This document shows, in pieces, positions 13,876-20,578 of a DNA stretch of 42,905 nucleotides. Location of the stretch: positions 1 through 42,905 of IMG/VR virus record IMGVR_UViG_3300037119_000871; one strand, written 5' to 3'. Below the pieces are notes generated by a model, which worked only from the letters and a program-made list of their open reading frames with translations, had not been told where the DNA came from and did not search any database. The first letter of the stretch is position 1, and each line of letters begins with the position of its first letter. The stretch is from a virus. Both the position numbers and the translations under genes were made by a program.

Positions 13876-14293
13876 GTCCCCCACCGTACTATCACACGCA
13901 GCGAAGTTCTACGTAGCAATGCAGGAACTGGCTAAACCCAACGAGTATCACGAACAGATATTCACTGGTGGGATGCTGGCTGTGTATAGAGAGACTGGAG
14001 CTTCTAACTCCTACTACTCTCGTATTCGCAAGGTACTTGTTGATTCAGAATCAATCACAATACTGCAACGGGGTACGGGTAGGCAGGCTAGTGAAGTTAG
14101 GCTAAACGGGCTTGACGAAAATATTTTCGCAATCCCCTTGACACCGCCCGGTCGGGGTGCTATCCTGGGGTCAGAGGTTGACAGGCGGCTTGCATCTTTG
14201 GAGTCGTGGAGAGGGACAACGGGAGGTTTGAATATCGCAGAGGTCTTAAGGAATTTTGAGAGTAGGATCGCAAGACTAGAAAGCGGGAGGTAA
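13865..14293 (+). CDS. Protein of unknown function, 142 residues
   Basis: Start taken at ATG 13865, overlapping the previous stop; an in-frame TTG lies at 13847. The middle carries a beta region (ILQRGTGRQASEVRLNG) and the last 40 residues a coiled-coil-like helix (EVLRNFESRIARLESGR), which may oligomerize. A strong promoter for the next gene is inside. Confidence 0.65.
   Translation: MTTESPTVLSHAAKFYVAMQELAKPNEYHEQIFTGGMLAVYRETGASNSYYSRIRKVLVDSESITILQRGTGRQASEVRLNGLDENIFAIPLTPPGRGAILGSEVDRRLASLESWRGTTGGLNIAEVLRNFESRIARLESGR
14138..14166 (+). promoter_or_regulatory. Promoter inside a gene, for 14300-14665
   Basis: TTGACA (14138-14143), 17 bases, TATCCT (14161-14166). Start near 14173, about 127 bases before the first ATG it serves. 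The spacer is unusually GC-rich. Confidence 0.75.
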
Positions 14294-14299
14294 GGATTA

Positions 14300-14665
14300 A
14301 TGGCAAGAAAGCGTAACACAGCAACATCAACTAATAACACAAACACAGGAGAGCATAAAATGGCAGGTCTTTCGGCAGAGCAGATCGCACAGTTGCTTGG
14401 CAAGACTCGCACCAAGGGTCAGTACGTTGTCTACCTCAACCAGTTCCTTGAGTCTGGTGAGGGTGGACTGTGCGTTAACGAGCAGTGGGTTGACCTTCGT
14501 GATAAGAAGGCTGCTACTCTTAAGCAGGGCTTCGAGGGTGCGAAGGATAACAAGGAAGCGCAGGATGGTTCCGAGAACGTGAAGGTTATCGCTAATGAGG
14601 ATAAGGTCTACCTCATTAACCTGGCCGCAGCGGGTATCGAGGTTCCTGAGGAGGCTGCTGCTTAA
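14300..14665 (+). CDS. Abundant small protein, QIAxLL-helix family, two starts
   Basis: Two in-frame starts both have good ribosome sites: ATG 14300 (GCGGGAGGTAAGGATTA) and ATG 14360 (CAGGAGAGCATAAA). The short form begins MAGLSAEQIAQLLGKTR, the shared helix. The long form adds 20 polar, unstructured residues (RKRNTATSTNNTNTGEHK). The short form aligns along its length with the protein at 4947-5258, so they are paralogs. Both have their own promoter and C-rich codons typical of high expression. Both forms might be made. Role unknown. Confidence 0.85.
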   Translation: MARKRNTATSTNNTNTGEHKMAGLSAEQIAQLLGKTRTKGQYVVYLNQFLESGEGGLCVNEQWVDLRDKKAATLKQGFEGAKDNKEAQDGSENVKVIANEDKVYLINLAAAGIEVPEEAAA

Positions 14666-14678
14666 AGCAGTAAGCACC

Positions 14679-14760
14679 AATAAGCTAGCTATCTTACGGT
14701 AGCTAGCTTATTAAGGTACTAGGGTTGGGCACCTGATCTTAGTACCTTAATAAGCTAGTT
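14679..14760 (+). promoter_or_regulatory. Switch-like RNA: 13-bp hairpin versus 19-bp stem
   Basis: 14679-14691 pairs perfectly with 14700-14712 (8-base loop). But 14703-14721 also pairs perfectly with 14740-14758 (19 bp, extendable by a G-U and an A-U pair). The middle strand 14703-14712 is common to both, so only one can form. Six bases after the second stem comes the ribosome site AAAGGAGG of gene 14777. This is the geometry of an attenuator or translation switch. No U-run makes it a classical terminator. Confidence 0.65.
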
Positions 14761-14776
14761 CAGCAAAGGAGGAAGT

Positions 14777-14959
14777 ATGAATATTATGGCAACTTCCGAC
14801 ACTGATATTACTGCTGATGAGTTCATTAGGCGTTACATCGCTGTATGGGGTGAGGACGAGGTAGACTACCTTATCGAGTCCGGTTACATTCCCGTTCAGC
14901 TTTCTAACGGTAAGTGGACTTGGCTGTATACCACAGCTGTTACTGCTAACGTCGGGTAA
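14777..14959 (+). CDS. Small acidic protein, 60 residues
   Basis: AAAGGAGGAAGT before the ATG. MNIMATSDTDITADEFIRRYIAVWGEDEVDYLIESGYIPV: helical, acidic, with a beta end. An ITADEFIRRYI stretch faintly resembles the shared helix. Controlled perhaps by the switch-like RNA upstream. Confidence 0.7.
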   Translation: MNIMATSDTDITADEFIRRYIAVWGEDEVDYLIESGYIPVQLSNGKWTWLYTTAVTANVG

Positions 14960-14965
14960 CTTGCG

Positions 14966-14994
14966 TTGACACGGTCGTACTTATCTGCTACGCT
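14966..14994 (+). promoter_or_regulatory. Promoter upstream of the tmRNA
   Basis: TTGACA (14966-14971), 17 bases, TACGCT (14989-14994); start near 15001. It could give the tmRNA precursor by reading through the gene 14966-15376. The -35 box is at the only usable start codon of that gene, which makes one of the two assignments doubtful. Confidence 0.6.
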
Positions 14995-15376
14995 TAATTG
15001 CGGCCGAGTCGAGGTTACTCCCGTTACCTCGGACGGTTACGATGGTGGGGCGGGGGTTGAGCGGCTCTATGCGCTCCCCCCGTCTTACCATAGACTTGAG
15101 AGTTATCTTGCTTCTAATGCAGATGAGCTTGAGCATTACATCACACAGGGCGCTACGCTTAATCAGGCTGTTAACAGGCTACACAAAAGTAGCAATGGTA
15201 ATCGCCCCACTTGCGCCTCCTGTGGTGGTGTCATAAAGAGGGCGCGTCGATCAGCTATCTTCTGTAGACAGCACAACTACTGTAGAAGATATGCCAGACG
15301 CTACACCTATCTCTACCAAGAGAAAGGGTTATCTAAGACAGAAGCACTAGCTCAAATTTTTCAGGAAATAACATAA
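14966..15376 (+). CDS. Zinc-finger protein, unknown role, start unsure
   Basis: Up to 136 residues. The C-terminal half has CASCGG...FCRQHNYCRRY, a probable zinc site, followed by a basic helix (RRYARRYTYLYQEKG) and a short helix of HTH-like composition (LSKTEALAQIFQEI). DNA or RNA binding is plausible. The only start is a TTG at 14966, which coincides with a -35 box; no ATG or GTG is in frame after it. It ends six bases before the tmRNA. Confidence 0.65.
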   Translation: MTRSYLSATLNCGRVEVTPVTSDGYDGGAGVERLYALPPSYHRLESYLASNADELEHYITQGATLNQAVNRLHKSSNGNRPTCASCGGVIKRARRSAIFCRQHNYCRRYARRYTYLYQEKGLSKTEALAQIFQEIT

Positions 15377-15382
15377 TACCCT

Positions 15383-15676
15383 GGGCGTGAAATGGTTTCG
15401 ACGGGGTAGTATGGGTACAGATTCGCAGCGGTATGGTGACACCTAAATCACCACAACAAACCAAAAGCCAACGTTAATTCGTTCGCTCTGGGTCATGTGC
15501 TTGCTAAGCACAGCGACCTTGCCTTTTCTGCGTAGGTCGAAACAGAAACGCAGAACGTAATACCAGTAACAAGGTGCTGACAACCTTAAAGGTCAGTGGT
15601 GGAGGCGTAAGAAAAGCTGCTAGATAGAATGTGTATACCGCTACGTCGGACGCGGGTTCGACTCCCGCCACGTCCA
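15383..15676 (+). ncRNA. ssrA: tmRNA
   Basis: Rescues stalled ribosomes by acting first as alanine tRNA and then as a short mRNA. The 5' end GGGCGTG pairs with CACGTCC (15669-15675) and keeps the G3-U wobble that marks alanine charging. The D-loop TGAAATGGTTTCGAC and T-arm GCGGGTTCGACTCCCGC are canonical. A pseudoknot fits at 15430-15453 (GGT/ACC and TGGTGA/TCACCA). The resume codon is probably GCC 15467. The tag frame runs 22 codons to TAG 15533, which sits in the helix 15526-15533/15548-15555 as in other tmRNAs. The tag starts ANVNSF and ends DLAFSA. CCA is not encoded. About 294 nt is short for the class. Confidence 0.93.
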
Positions 15677-15684
15677 TAGTAATA

Positions 15685-15818
15685 ACGTAGTTGAATGAGA
15701 GATACTGAGGCAACCGAATAGCTATCCAGAACCCATGTGCCTCATGGGCTTGCTGATAGTGATAAGCAAGATCGCCACTAGCGTGAGCTTTCGGACAGTA
15801 TCTCTCATTGAGCTACGT
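15685..15818 (+). ncRNA. Stem-closed RNA module after the tmRNA, copy 1
   Basis: 15694-15707 pairs perfectly with 15796-15809 (14 bp). The stem extends through TT/AG to ACGTAG (15685-15690)/CTACGT (15813-15818) with one mismatch. Inside are CCGAA/TTCGG, CCCAT/ATGGG and CTTGCT/AGCAAG arms, a branched fold. It begins nine bases after the tmRNA, so it is on the same precursor. The outer signature ACGTAGTTGAAT...ATTGAGCTACGT is repeated in the next module. Confidence 0.6.
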
Positions 15819-15997
15819 AGTTGAATACGGGTAGCGGATATGCACGTTAGACTTCGGGTAGCTGAGCAATCAGTACCAAGTTTTAACTGCTAACTCCGCT
15901 GCCCGTATTGAGCTACGTTATCCAAGGTCTAGGTTTTAATCCTGACGGGTTAAAGAGGTCGCATACCGCACGACTAGATACAGGTAACGTAGTTCAT
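15815..15997 (+). ncRNA. Stem-closed RNA module, copy 2, with rival pairing
   Basis: Shares the palindrome CTACGTAG (15813-15820) with copy 1. 15824-15838 pairs with 15895-15909 (15 bp, one G-U), again inside ACGTAGTTG...GAGCTACGT. Its 3' strand 15909-15919 can instead pair with 15986-15996 (AACGTAGTTCA, one G-U). About 14 bases later comes CGGGAGG of gene 16022. The inner sequence differs from copy 1, so only the frame of the module is conserved. Confidence 0.55.
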
Positions 15998-16021
15998 ATA
16001 ACAACAAACACGGGAGGTAAC

Positions 16022-16264
16022 ATGAAGTACATGATTTGCAGGAAGGATGCAGTAGAGCGTAACATTCGTACTAGCGAGATGTTCCCTGGAATTATCGAGG
16101 CTAGTCCAGATGAAACGCGGGAGAGTGTTCTGCTTCGTTATCTAAACGATCACTTCCCAGGCTACGTAGGTAAGTACGCTTACTACGTTGTGCCTATGGA
16201 TGAGGCGGTTATCGTCACGTTTCGTAAGAAGCAGGAGTACGACGTCTTTATCGAACCAGCTTAA
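16022..16264 (+). CDS. Small protein of unknown function, 80 residues
   Basis: Start at ATG 16022, five bases after CACGGGAGG; an upstream extension to 15908 runs through the RNA module and is rejected. MKYMICRKDAVERNIRTSEMFPGIIEASPDETRESVLLRYLNDHFP, then YAYYVVPMDEAVIVTFRK: alpha/beta. Flanked on both sides by structured RNA. Confidence 0.7.
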   Translation: MKYMICRKDAVERNIRTSEMFPGIIEASPDETRESVLLRYLNDHFPGYVGKYAYYVVPMDEAVIVTFRKKQEYDVFIEPA

Positions 16265-16268
16265 AAGA

Positions 16269-16332
16269 TGCGGCCTAGCGTGGTCCGAATCTTAGCAACC
16301 CCACACCACCCAGCTAAGATTGCTAGGCCGCA
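16269..16332 (+). ncRNA. Very strong 20-bp hairpin
   Basis: TGCGGCCTAGC (16269-16279) pairs with 16322-16332, and AATCTTAGC (16288-16296) with 16313-16321, separated by an 8-base bulge on one side only. The loop is AACCCCACACCACCCA. It starts five bases after the stop of gene 16022. It is GC-rich but no U-run follows, so it is either a 3'-end protector or a processing site rather than a simple terminator. Confidence 0.6.
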
Positions 16333-16359
16333 ATACCTTGTGGTACAAGTAGGCACATA

Positions 16360-16395
16360 CTCTAGTGCAATAGCCTACGGAAGTTTGCACTAGAG
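16360..16395 (+). ncRNA. Perfect 11-bp hairpin
   Basis: CTCTAGTGCAA (16360-16370) pairs with TTGCACTAGAG (16385-16395) with a 14-base loop. It lies between the strong hairpin at 16269 and the switch-like element at 16398. Function unknown. Confidence 0.5.
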
Positions 16396-16397
16396 AG

Positions 16398-16497
16398 TTG
16401 AATGAGGTACACCTAACGCCGCTGGTGTGCCTCATTGAGCTACGTAGGTTGGAGAAATCCAGACGACTTGTGAATAGACAGGACTACGTAGCTCAAT
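16398..16497 (+). promoter_or_regulatory. Switch-like RNA before the helicase gene
   Basis: The TTGAAT...ATTGAGCTACGTAG frame of the modules after the tmRNA occurs again. 16401-16413 pairs with 16424-16436 (13 bp, one G-U). The strand 16434-16447 can instead pair perfectly with 16484-16497 (14 bp). The two pairings share 16434-16436, and the wider context makes them exclusive. The ribosome site ACGGGAGG of the helicase gene follows 14 bases later. Confidence 0.55.
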
Positions 16498-16522
16498 CGT
16501 ACTTTAATCAACGGGAGGTTAG

Positions 16523-18106
16523 ATGAGTACGCAAGAAAGGAAGCCTATCCTTAAGAAGAAGCCAACGGGCAAGTTTAAGCGTCAGTGGTTTCAGAATGAA
16601 GATATCCCTATCTTGGCTCAGTTGAATGCTAGTGCAAACTGGTCAGAGATGGGTGCGATGAAAACCACCACAGCAGAGTGGTTGTGGGAACAGAAGCTTG
16701 CTCATATTCCTAACCCACGCTGTCTAGTTATCACAACTAAGTCAGGTAAGGGGACGTACTATGAGTCGCTTGCGGAGGTACTGCCAGAGTGGGACGTTTA
16801 TGCTGTTAGTCCCCAGCGTACTAATTTGGTTGTTGGTAGCAAGCCCGTTCCTCTCGATGTACGGCTTCCTACTCCTTTGCATATGCGTCCAGTTGTTGTT
16901 GTTGCTCATTATCATTGTTTCACGGATAGGGCGTGCATCCCGAAGCAAGTGATGGGTGAGAATGGTCTGCCTGTTATCCGTGAAGATGGGCTGTTTGAGA
17001 TGACTGAGCCTAAGTGTCTCAATCTACTCAGAATGCATTGGGATTACATCGTCGTGGATGAAGCACATAGAATCAAGAACCACGATGCTCAATGGACTAA
17101 GAACATCAAGAAACTTAAGTCACAGTTCAAGCACATCATGACAGGTACAGGGTTCGTCAACAACCCTGCCGAGGTATGGTCGTTGCTGAACTTCCTCTAT
17201 CCCGAAACGTATACCTCGTATTGGAAGTTTCGTGAGCGTTACTGCCAGGAGGAAGTTGACTGGTCAGGCTATCGCAAGATTGTCGGCATTAAGCCAGATG
17301 TGGAAGATGAGTTCCGTGACTTGGTTAGGCGTGTCGGAATCAGACGTAACATGATCGAGTGCTTCCCTGATATTAAGGAACCTATCGAGACTGTTATTGC
17401 TGTCGATCTTAACCCGACTCAGCGTAAAATGTACAATCAGATTCAAGACGAGCTTTGGACACTTGACCAGGCGGGTACACCGCTACACAGTCCTAACGTC
17501 TTGTCGATGCTTAACCGTCTACGGCAGATTTGCGTAGCTACACCGGAAGTTGTCGGTGAGCATTACGATCCTAAGCAGGAGCGCGTAGTCCTAGAGGTTA
17601 AGTTGACTGAGCCGTCTAGTAAGCTTGATGCTACTATGGAGATCATCGACGGCCTTGAGTGGGATAAGGATAGAAAGGATCAAGTGGTGGTGTTCTCTAA
17701 CTTCCGCGATCCACTGGAACTACTCAAGACTCGCCTTGATAAGAAGTCTATCCCATATCTGCATCTACACGCAGGTATGAATGACAGTGATCGTTACACG
17801 ATGTGGCATGACGAGTGGCCTAAGAAGGAACATCAGGTATTCCTGTGTACGCTAGCTGTAGGTAGTGAGAGCATTAACCTCACGTCAGCAAACAGGGCTA
17901 TCTTTCTAGATCAGGCTTGGAGTCCTGCCATGAATAAGCAGGCTATTGGGCGTGTCTATCGTCCCGGTCAAACGGAGGTTGCACAGCTTATCTACGTTCG
18001 TGCAGACGACACTGTAGACTTCCGTGTGCTTGACGCAGTTGAGACTAAGGGCGCATGGTTCACGCAAATCTTCGGAGCGAGAAATGGCGATGAAGAAGAT
18101 GAGTGA
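16523..18106 (+). CDS. SNF2-type DNA helicase/translocase
   Basis: 527 residues, a superfamily 2 ATPase. Walker A is GAMKTTT (43-49), lacking the usual GxGKT middle glycine. Motif II is DEAH (about 179-182), motif III MTGTG, and motif VI QAIGRVYRPGQ (about 472-482), the SNF2 form of the arginine-finger motif. VVVFSNFRDPLELL marks the second RecA domain. It would move along DNA in replication, recombination or repair. It has a strong ribosome site after a switch-like RNA and starts the helicase/nuclease operon. Confidence 0.88.
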   Translation: MSTQERKPILKKKPTGKFKRQWFQNEDIPILAQLNASANWSEMGAMKTTTAEWLWEQKLAHIPNPRCLVITTKSGKGTYYESLAEVLPEWDVYAVSPQRTNLVVGSKPVPLDVRLPTPLHMRPVVVVAHYHCFTDRACIPKQVMGENGLPVIREDGLFEMTEPKCLNLLRMHWDYIVVDEAHRIKNHDAQWTKNIKKLKSQFKHIMTGTGFVNNPAEVWSLLNFLYPETYTSYWKFRERYCQEEVDWSGYRKIVGIKPDVEDEFRDLVRRVGIRRNMIECFPDIKEPIETVIAVDLNPTQRKMYNQIQDELWTLDQAGTPLHSPNVLSMLNRLRQICVATPEVVGEHYDPKQERVVLEVKLTEPSSKLDATMEIIDGLEWDKDRKDQVVVFSNFRDPLELLKTRLDKKSIPYLHLHAGMNDSDRYTMWHDEWPKKEHQVFLCTLAVGSESINLTSANRAIFLDQAWSPAMNKQAIGRVYRPGQTEVAQLIYVRADDTVDFRVLDAVETKGAWFTQIFGARNGDEEDE

Positions 18107-18527
18107 GGTAATTCAGTCTATTGAGGAAGTAACGGTTAAGGACGAAGGTAAGTGGGAGAGTAACGCAGGATATAAGATCGTTACCTCAGATCAGGAGATT
18201 CTCTTTCTGATTGATGATGGACGGTCTTGCTGCGAATCGTGGGGTTACTTCACAAGCGAAGATGATTTCGTAAAGTTCGTTGGTGCTATTCTAACGGGTA
18301 TCACCGTCACTGATACAAATAGAACATCACGCGTTATCAATCAGGACTATAATTACGATAGTTCCGATGATGAGGATATCACCTTGGATCAAGGCGACGT
18401 GATGTTTGTAGATGTCGAGACTGATCGTGGTATCCTACAGCTTGTAGCTTACAACGCTCATAATGGCTACTACGGCCACGAAGCTAAGATCATTTCTAAG
18501 CAACTAACTCTAGAAAAGGTTCTCTAA
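18084..18527 (+). CDS. Conserved-looking protein of unknown function, 147 residues
   Basis: ATG 18084 is preceded by GGAGCGA and overlaps the helicase end by 23 bases. It is beta-rich with CCESWGYF and, near the end, GILQLVAYNAHNGYYGHEAKI. Such aromatic patterns occur in small phage proteins of unknown role. Acidic middle (SSDDEDITLDQGD). Confidence 0.7.
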   Translation: MAMKKMSEVIQSIEEVTVKDEGKWESNAGYKIVTSDQEILFLIDDGRSCCESWGYFTSEDDFVKFVGAILTGITVTDTNRTSRVINQDYNYDSSDDEDITLDQGDVMFVDVETDRGILQLVAYNAHNGYYGHEAKIISKQLTLEKVL

Positions 18528-18718
18528 TGGCAATGAACGTGAACGTACCGTTTAACAAGTACGATATCGACACAGACTTTCCTCTGATGTACGATATCGC
18601 AAAGAGGGTAGATGATAACGAGAAGATGGGCTTTAACAACTCACCGCTCAATGTAGAGATTGAAGCAGCTATGCGTGAGCTATGGATGGCTCGCTCAAAC
18701 AATAGAGCAGAAAGGTAA
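18527..18718 (+). CDS. Small protein of unknown function, 63 residues
   Basis: TAATG-coupled to the gene before. MAMNVNVPFNKYDIDTDFPLMYDIAKRVDDNEKMG, polar with a C-terminal helix. No family recognised. Confidence 0.6.
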   Translation: MAMNVNVPFNKYDIDTDFPLMYDIAKRVDDNEKMGFNNSPLNVEIEAAMRELWMARSNNRAER

Positions 18719-18719
18719 C

Positions 18720-18986
18720 ATGGGACTTAGGCTTACAGATGATGATGTTGTTGCATTCTACGATGATACGAGTGGTGTAGCCTTCGGGCCTATCTTTAAT
18801 AGTCATGGCGATGCAGAGGATTTTCTTGATTGGATTAAGGTAGGTGCCGATGAAAAGCGCACGTTCAAGCACAATACACATACACTGTTCTTTGTGGATG
18901 ATCCTAGACAGTATCGTGCTGCCGAACTGATGACGCTGTATAGTCTTTGGCGTAGAGAAACTAGAGATACAGACGACGATCTGTAA
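18720..18986 (+). CDS. Acidic protein of unknown function, 88 residues
   Basis: ATG 18720 follows AAAGGTAAC; longer starts in frame lie inside the previous gene. MGLRLTDDDVVAFYDDTSGVAFGP, with FLDWIKVGAD in the middle and an acidic end (RDTDDDL). Unknown role. Confidence 0.65.
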   Translation: MGLRLTDDDVVAFYDDTSGVAFGPIFNSHGDAEDFLDWIKVGADEKRTFKHNTHTLFFVDDPRQYRAAELMTLYSLWRRETRDTDDDL

Positions 18987-19001
18987 GTATTCCTAAAGGG
19001 C

Positions 19002-19030
19002 TTGACACGGCAGGGCAAACCTGCTAGCAT
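19002..19030 (+). promoter_or_regulatory. Promoter for the nuclease-ATPase gene group
   Basis: TTGACA (19002-19007), 17 bases, TAGCAT (19025-19030), start near 19037, only six bases before the CAACGGGAGG ribosome site. It drives the recombination genes from 19065 onward. Confidence 0.75.
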
Positions 19031-19064
19031 TGTCCATTCAGCAACGGGAGGTTCCAGGGTTCTT

Positions 19065-20369
19065 ATGTCAGAAACCACTGGTAGCGCAGGTACGACAGCT
19101 CTATGGGTTCCGCCAGAAATCCCATCTAAGTGGGATATCATTCCGATTCACAACAGTGACCGCGCATCATTCAAGCGGTGTCGTCGCTATTGGGATTGGT
19201 CTAGTCCAGCGCGTAGTAACTTGACTATTCGTGCTGACGTATTTGGTGTGAATCCCAACTTCTTCCAAGGTAACGGGATACATTACGCCTTGGAGAATCT
19301 ATACCAGCCAGGTATTAAACGTGACCCTATCGAGTCATTCTCTGAATGGTTCGATATCCAATGGCGTGGCGGTACAGTCACAGAAGATTGGCTACCGCGT
19401 GTGTACGATCTACAGCCAGTTAGAATCAATGTAGGTACGGCGCAAGGTCACGACGGTAAGCTTGGTATGCCGCATATGGATATGTACCGTGTTCGTGGGC
19501 TTGAGGATATCTTGCCTGATCCAGACCACGATGAATGGCTTGGGTATCGTGAGCTAGGTATCGAAATGCTCAAGAACTACAAGCGGTATGCTGAGATTTA
19601 CGATGACTTCGAGGTTCTCGTAGCAGAGCATGACTTCTCAGTTCCGATCTGGGACTTTGAGAATAACTGTACACTTCGCATGGTTGATATGCGCGAGAAC
19701 TCGCCTAACTATGGTAAGAAGCTAGAAGTCCATTCTCGTGGTCGTATGGATGCTATTAAGCGTGGCGTGTCTAACGGTCGCATGGGTATCATGGATCATA
19801 AGACAGCACAGAAGATTACTGAGGATGAGTTTGAAAAGCTGGAAACCGATGAGCAATGCACGTCGTATCTACACGCCGCAGAAGTTGAGGCTACGTATTA
19901 CGACTTGCCTCACAAGGGAGAGCAGCTTGAGGAAGTCTTGTACAACGTACTCAGGAAGGCTTACCCTAAGCCACCTACGATGCTCAAGAACGGTATGTTC
20001 AGCGTCAACCGTGATGAGGAAAGCACAACCTACGAGTTGTTGCAGAATTTCATCAACACGCAAATGCCAGGTGTACCGTTGTCGGAGAAACAACAGGGTT
20101 ATGTAGACTACGTTCGTGATGTGGGTGAGGAACAGTTCATCATCCGTAAGCACGTCCGTCGTAATCGCCACCAACTACAGAACGCAGGTAAGCGTCTGTA
20201 TATGGAGGCTATGGATATGTTGTCACCTGATCTACGTATCTATCCTAACCTCAGGAACGATTGGGCGTGTCTGCGTTGTACGTTCCGCGCACCTTGTCTA
20301 GCTATCGAAGATGGTAGCGACGCATCACAGCTAATTGACTCCAACTACACAGGCAACATGGATCGGTAG
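19065..20369 (+). CDS. Cas4/RecB-like PD-(D/E)XK nuclease
   Basis: 434 residues from ATG 19065; frame upstream of this lies in the promoter and is not translated. FKRCRRYWDW near the N-terminus holds the first cysteine of a Cas4-type iron-sulfur site. GIMDHKTAQ (about 241-249) carries the D-x-K nuclease motif, followed by the QCTSYLHAAE helix. CLRCTFRAPC near 403 supplies three more cysteines. AddB/Cas4-like phage nucleases trim DNA ends in recombination. No Cas genes are nearby. It lies just before the Sak4-like/DUF669 pair. Confidence 0.85.
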   Translation: MSETTGSAGTTALWVPPEIPSKWDIIPIHNSDRASFKRCRRYWDWSSPARSNLTIRADVFGVNPNFFQGNGIHYALENLYQPGIKRDPIESFSEWFDIQWRGGTVTEDWLPRVYDLQPVRINVGTAQGHDGKLGMPHMDMYRVRGLEDILPDPDHDEWLGYRELGIEMLKNYKRYAEIYDDFEVLVAEHDFSVPIWDFENNCTLRMVDMRENSPNYGKKLEVHSRGRMDAIKRGVSNGRMGIMDHKTAQKITEDEFEKLETDEQCTSYLHAAEVEATYYDLPHKGEQLEEVLYNVLRKAYPKPPTMLKNGMFSVNRDEESTTYELLQNFINTQMPGVPLSEKQQGYVDYVRDVGEEQFIIRKHVRRNRHQLQNAGKRLYMEAMDMLSPDLRIYPNLRNDWACLRCTFRAPCLAIEDGSDASQLIDSNYTGNMDR

Positions 20370-20374
20370 CAAGA

Positions 20375-20578
20375 ATGACTGACTACGAAATCTTGACTGA
20401 TATGTTCAATCGTTCGGGGATCGTCTTTGAAATTCCATCTATACCTGAAACTGTTATAGTCGTTAGGGAAGATACTTACGGGCCTAACGAAAAAACGAAT
20501 AAGGGGTATAGCGGATTCTATACCGCTTTTGAATTCGACGAGAATAAAAAGCTTACATCAATGGGAGCATTTGAATAG
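20375..20578 (+). CDS. Small acidic protein, 67 residues
   Basis: MTDYEILTDMFNRSGIVFEIPSIPETVIVV, then a polar loop and FYTAFEFDENKKLTSMGAFE. Its pattern recalls small alpha/beta phage proteins, none recognised. The ribosome site is weak (GGTAGCAAG). Confidence 0.6.
   Translation: MTDYEILTDMFNRSGIVFEIPSIPETVIVVREDTYGPNEKTNKGYSGFYTAFEFDENKKLTSMGAFE

Noticed and set aside
15504-15713. Minus-strand frame across the tmRNA
   Set aside because: The tmRNA is certain on the plus strand and the frame has no start signal.
15908-16021. N-terminal extension of gene 16022
   Set aside because: It would be translated from the stem module; ATG 16022 has the ribosome site.
15685-16497. CRISPR-like array from repeated CTACGTAG units
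   Set aside because: Too few units, unequal spacing, and the spacers form stems with their own flanks; no cas genes.
19065-20369. Cas4 as part of a CRISPR system
   Set aside because: No other cas genes and it is embedded in a phage recombination operon.
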